Shown in pieces: positions 61,268-64,000 of a stretch of 64,000 nucleotides of DNA. The stretch's first letter is position 1. Every line of letters starts with the position of its first letter. A program made the position numbers and the translations under genes. The notes beneath the pieces are model-generated. The model made no database searches. It saw nothing but the letters and a program-made list of their open reading frames with translations, and was not told where the DNA came from. Source of the DNA: Plantago major (Eukaryota; Streptophyta; Magnoliopsida; Lamiales; Plantaginaceae); assembly GCA_026545765.1 (NCBI GenBank), contig CM048844.1, forward strand, positions 18,670,237 through 18,734,236, written 5' to 3'.

Positions 61268-62151
61268 AAGAGTTAAGATATCTGAAGAAGATATCAAAGA
61301 AAAGAGAAGAAGAATCTAGAACGGGCATTCAGAGAAGAGAAAACTGGAACAGATATCCAGAAAGGAGAAATCTGGAAAAGGTATCCAGTAAAGGAGAAAT
61401 CTGGAACAGATATCCAGAGAAGAGGAATCTGGAATAAGTATCTAGAAACCAAAGGCTAAAGGGTAAAAATGGCTATTTGAAGATCTCTGAGACAGGTACT
61501 CAGATATCTTGATCACTCACTGAGGAGGAACACAAAAGAGAATAGTACAACTGTCTGCAGTTGACTACTCTCTTGAAATTTGTATTGTTTCTATCTTTGT
61601 GTAAAACTTGGACAAATACTAAGTGTGAGATAGACTCAGATGCAAGCAGTGCTCTTGGTCATACAGAAACGTGATTCAGATAGCTAATAGCCAAAAATTC
61701 ATTAAATGGGCACAATTACATTTGTTGATTGTGATCATTGCTGAAGAAGCAATGGTGACCCTTGATGAATTAAGCGATTGATTTTTACGGCAGAGATTAA
61801 CTCTCAATAAATAAGTGGACTGTTAAAATTCCGACAAGGCCCACTATGCATTTAATGCCGAACAAGCTTTTGCTCACGCCTGCCTGCAAATTCACAGATA
61901 CTTACACACAAAATCAATTTGTATGTATATCTCTGTTGAAATTCAACTTGCTATATATATGGGATTTTGGAAAAAGAAATCACTTTCGCCTAATCCAAAA
62001 TACAGACTTACACAAGAATAGCAAAATCACTCTTGTTTCTCTGCAAAACTTCTTCAATCTCTGCAAATCTCTATTAGTTTTTCTGCAAAGAATTACTAAT
62101 CCCTAAACCAAATCTCTTTCAAACACCGAAATTCTTACACTATATAAAGAG
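61268..62151 (+). other. A spacer between pol and the extra ORF
   Basis: 884 bp without coding signal. 61310-61450 holds about four imperfect repeats of about 30 bp (ggaacagatatccaga, gagaaatctgg). E has related DNA at about 45520-45620. The second half contains the conserved TATA-like box and a pyrimidine-rich leader (62028-62130). Confidence 0.7.
61950..61962 (+). promoter_or_regulatory. candidate internal TATA box for A's extra ORF
   Basis: gctatatatatgggatttt lies about 190 bp before the ATG at 62152 and is matched in E at 45138-45149, including the following aaatcactt and gcctaatc. The spacing suits a core promoter with a leader of about 160 bases. A second TATA-like motif (ctatataaagag) sits directly before the ATG and is too close to serve it. 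Confidence 0.5.
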
Positions 62152-63441
62152 ATGGCTCCTAAGCATTCATCAGCACAGAAATCCCAATCCTCTACTGGTA
62201 CTGCTGAAAAGCAAACACCAGAGTTAGTTATTGTGAACAACCGATTGGTAGGAGACTTTAATCCCGATCACTGGACTTCAAATCACCGGATGATTTGGGG
62301 TGGTGCCATGATTGAAGAATACCTCACGGCTGCAGTTGAAAACCAAGCCGATAGAAAACTGATTCTTGACATGCTTGAAAAGGCACAAATCAAGGGTTTT
62401 CTATCTGCTCTTCCTAGTGGAATTTCTTCACTAGATGTGTTAGAATTCTACAATAATTCCAGGATTATATCCTGTGTTTCTGAAGGCACTGCAATAGTGT
62501 CTATGAAAACCTCAGTCCAAGGAAAGGAAATCCTTCTGGACTTGACAACTTTCTGCAAGTTGTTTGATCTTCAAAATCTTGGAAATGATTTTGAGATAAA
62601 CACCAAGGATGATAATCTCCTTGAAGGTGTAAATCAGCTGTACAGTGACGTGTGTGATCTTGAAAAATCAGATACACCCACTGAGTTCAAGCTTGCTGAC
62701 ATCAGAACTAGACATCTGCTAGTTCACTGGGATGTGTTGGCATGCATTCTTCACAGATGCTTTGATGGTCTACAAGGAGGTGCTGATCGGATAAGCCAAG
62801 AACGCTGGATAATGATGTTCTTGTTAAGTGAACAAGACAAAAGGCTGGAAAACCCTTTCAATTGGGGAAAGTACGCCTTTATGAAGTTTGTGAAGAAGAT
62901 TCAAGGCTTTGAGCCTAAAATCACTAAGGGACTTGCTGAGCCAAAGACCATAGTGAGCTATGGTCTAAAGATATGTTACTTGCTGGAAAAGCTTGGCATC
63001 GAGCTCAGAGAGAAGGCTGATATAGCCAACAGTAACCTACTCTACAAATATGAGTATACGAACATGATGAAAAAGGTTACTGGATCTCAGAAAGGTTCCA
63101 AGAAGCGAAAGACTGAAGAGGTATCTGAGGGAAAAGTTGCTTCCAAGAAGCCCAGAACTTCACGAAAGAAGTCTGATGGCAAATCAGAAGGCACACCCAT
63201 TGAGGTTGTCGATTCCCAGATACCTGCAGCCATTGTCGATGAACTTATAAATGCAGATGAACTCATCAATGCTGCAAAAGAGGTATCGACTACTGAACAA
63301 GTAGACTCAGCAAGAGAAAGTGCTTTTAGAAATGTGAAGACTATTACAGAAAGCCTTGCTGATGAACTCATAAATGCTGCCAACAGTAGTAAAAGATACC
63401 AAGCCCTATCTGCAGAAACTGCAGGAATTGTGGACCAATAA
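62152..63441 (+). CDS. A extra ORF in env-like position, 429 codons to a premature stop
   Basis: It starts MAPKHSSAQKSQSSTGTAEK, with the ATG in a context conserved in E. The N-terminal 300 residues look like a folded domain (IWGGAMIEEYLTAAVENQAD, GISSLDVLEFYNNSRIISCV, FCKLFDLQNLGNDFEINTK, HWDVLACILHRCF, ERWIMMFLL). Residues about 314-343 are Lys/Arg-rich with KKRK and KKPR, which are NLS-like. Then come DELINA repeats. Compared with E (MDQSVPN), a TCA to TAA change gives a stop at 63439; the frame continues beyond it (VPNADESSDDENDELVISQV) until the T-family LTR at 63622. There is no signal peptide or membrane helix. The domain resembles plant retrotransposon-associated uncharacterised proteins; I cannot assign a function. 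Confidence 0.7.
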   Translation: MAPKHSSAQKSQSSTGTAEKQTPELVIVNNRLVGDFNPDHWTSNHRMIWGGAMIEEYLTAAVENQADRKLILDMLEKAQIKGFLSALPSGISSLDVLEFYNNSRIISCVSEGTAIVSMKTSVQGKEILLDLTTFCKLFDLQNLGNDFEINTKDDNLLEGVNQLYSDVCDLEKSDTPTEFKLADIRTRHLLVHWDVLACILHRCFDGLQGGADRISQERWIMMFLLSEQDKRLENPFNWGKYAFMKFVKKIQGFEPKITKGLAEPKTIVSYGLKICYLLEKLGIELREKADIANSNLLYKYEYTNMMKKVTGSQKGSKKRKTEEVSEGKVASKKPRTSRKKSDGKSEGTPIEVVDSQIPAAIVDELINADELINAAKEVSTTEQVDSARESAFRNVKTITESLADELINAANSSKRYQALSAETAGIVDQ

Positions 63442-63621
63442 GTTCCTAATGCTGATGAGAGCTCTGACGATGAAAATGATGAACTAGTCATCTCTCAAGT
63501 CCTAAACAAATCAAAAAGGGCTAAGGTTACTGAAATAGTAACTGGTGTAGAGGTATCTGAAGAAGAACCCACACCACAGGTTGCTGAACAAGCACCTATA
63601 GCAAAGTTTGTTGGTGCAAAC
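63442..63621 (+). pseudogene. continuation of A's extra ORF beyond the stop
   Basis: In the same frame as the ORF upstream and homologous to E's 43720-43530: DESSDDENDELVISQVLNKS, SEEEPTPQVAEQAPIAKFVG, then AN and the LTR junction. This shows that the stop and the LTR insertion are both secondary damage. Confidence 0.75.
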
Positions 63622-64000
63622 TGAAAGTGCAGTATGCACTTATATTTTGATAATCTTGTCTTTCAATAATCAGTTCCAAGTTTGTGTTTGTTGTTGTTTG
63701 TGAAGCTGCAGGATTATCAATGTTGTATAACATTGTGACAGGATAGAATTCAATGGTGACATAACATTGAAGATATAGCATTGCAGTAGACATCGAAGAC
63801 AAAGCACATTGGACAGGAAACTTGGACTGGAAGTATTGACAAATCGAACAAGAAATGATTTAAGGAAAAGAACGACATGGTGAAAGCAAGAAGGAATATA
63901 TTTTATGAAGAATCGAAATATGGAAATTTCCTTCTATGCGCATATTGAAGAAAACAAATAAAAGGAAAATTGCCTTTGCTGAGATCCTATTGCCTTTCGA
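63622..64000 (+). mobile_element. T-family LTR, plus strand, running off the window
   Basis: It starts tgaaagtgcagtatgcactt and then follows the T LTR (gataatcttgtctttca, gtttgttgttgtttgtga, caatgttgtataacattg, gaaatttccttcta, cctttgctgagatcctatt) to the window end. It is inserted in A's extra ORF. The rest of the element and its target duplication are outside. Confidence 0.8.

Larger units (their letters stand above)
54001..63621 (+). mobile_element. Copia LTR retrotransposon A (E family), 3' end outside the window
   Basis: 5' LTR (54001-55595), PBS, gag, pol, spacer and extra ORF, all on the plus strand, then interrupted by a T-family LTR at 63622. It has the same gene order and high protein similarity to E, in opposite orientation. 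Its LTR lacks about 70 bp found at the start of E's LTR, so it is a different subfamily. It truncates H at 54000. Confidence 0.9.

Noticed and set aside
62136..62147. ctatataaagag right before the extra ORF's ATG as its promoter
   Set aside because: It lies about 6 bases from the ATG, so it cannot be that start codon's TATA box; the upstream box at 61950 fits better.

Overview
The window is nuclear DNA of a flowering plant, almost certainly a eudicot. The genes have GT-AG introns, one encodes a plastid ribosomal protein with a transit peptide, and the repeats are plant-type Copia and Gypsy LTR retrotransposons plus MITEs. The combination of long SIRE-type Copia elements with a large extra 3' ORF makes me suspect an asterid (Lamiales-like) genome, but that is a weak inference from memory. 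There is no operon structure, CRISPR array or recognisable tRNA/rRNA gene.

Bases 1-16.4 kb are genic. An AT-rich upstream region with two Stowaway-like MITEs precedes a 14-exon gene (2783-13193, +). This encodes a LEUNIG/LUG-type LisH-WD40 co-repressor with an unusual proline-rich middle that carries a 51-residue tandem duplication. Convergent with it, about 0.7 kb away, is the two-exon nuclear gene for plastid ribosomal protein S5 (16368 to 13868, -). Its promoter side carries two TGGGCC (site II type) motifs.

From about 16.9 kb to the end, the window is one nest of LTR retrotransposons that can be unpacked from its junctions. (1) Host Copia H (-) survives as 35895-36574 and 53168-54000. 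(2) A complete Copia, E (-, 36575-53167, 16.6 kb), sits inside H with a perfect TTTCC target-site duplication. (3) Another Copia, T (-), entered H at 35894. Its other end is 16904, about 0.5 kb upstream of RPS5. (4) T is split by a 13.9-kb Tat-type Gypsy (+, 19466-33376) flanked by CATAG. (5) A third member of the H/E family, A (+, from 54001), truncates H on the right. (6) A further T-family LTR (63622 to the end) interrupts A.

The most notable content is in E and A. Downstream of pol, after a roughly 0.5-0.9 kb spacer, lies an additional ORF that is not gag or pol. It is 429 codons before a stop in A and a decayed coding region of about 6.3 kb in E. It has basic NLS-like stretches, acidic and coiled-coil segments and a SUMO-interaction-like motif. 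A TATA box about 185-200 bp upstream of its ATG is conserved between A and E. This looks like a separately transcribed accessory gene in the place where SIRE-lineage elements carry an env-like ORF.

Caution on sequence quality: within E, and in one arm of a tandem duplication, differences from sister copies cluster at CTG/CAG trinucleotides in a patchy way. That pattern could be consensus error at methylated CHG sites, so many frameshifts in the minus-strand elements may not be biological.
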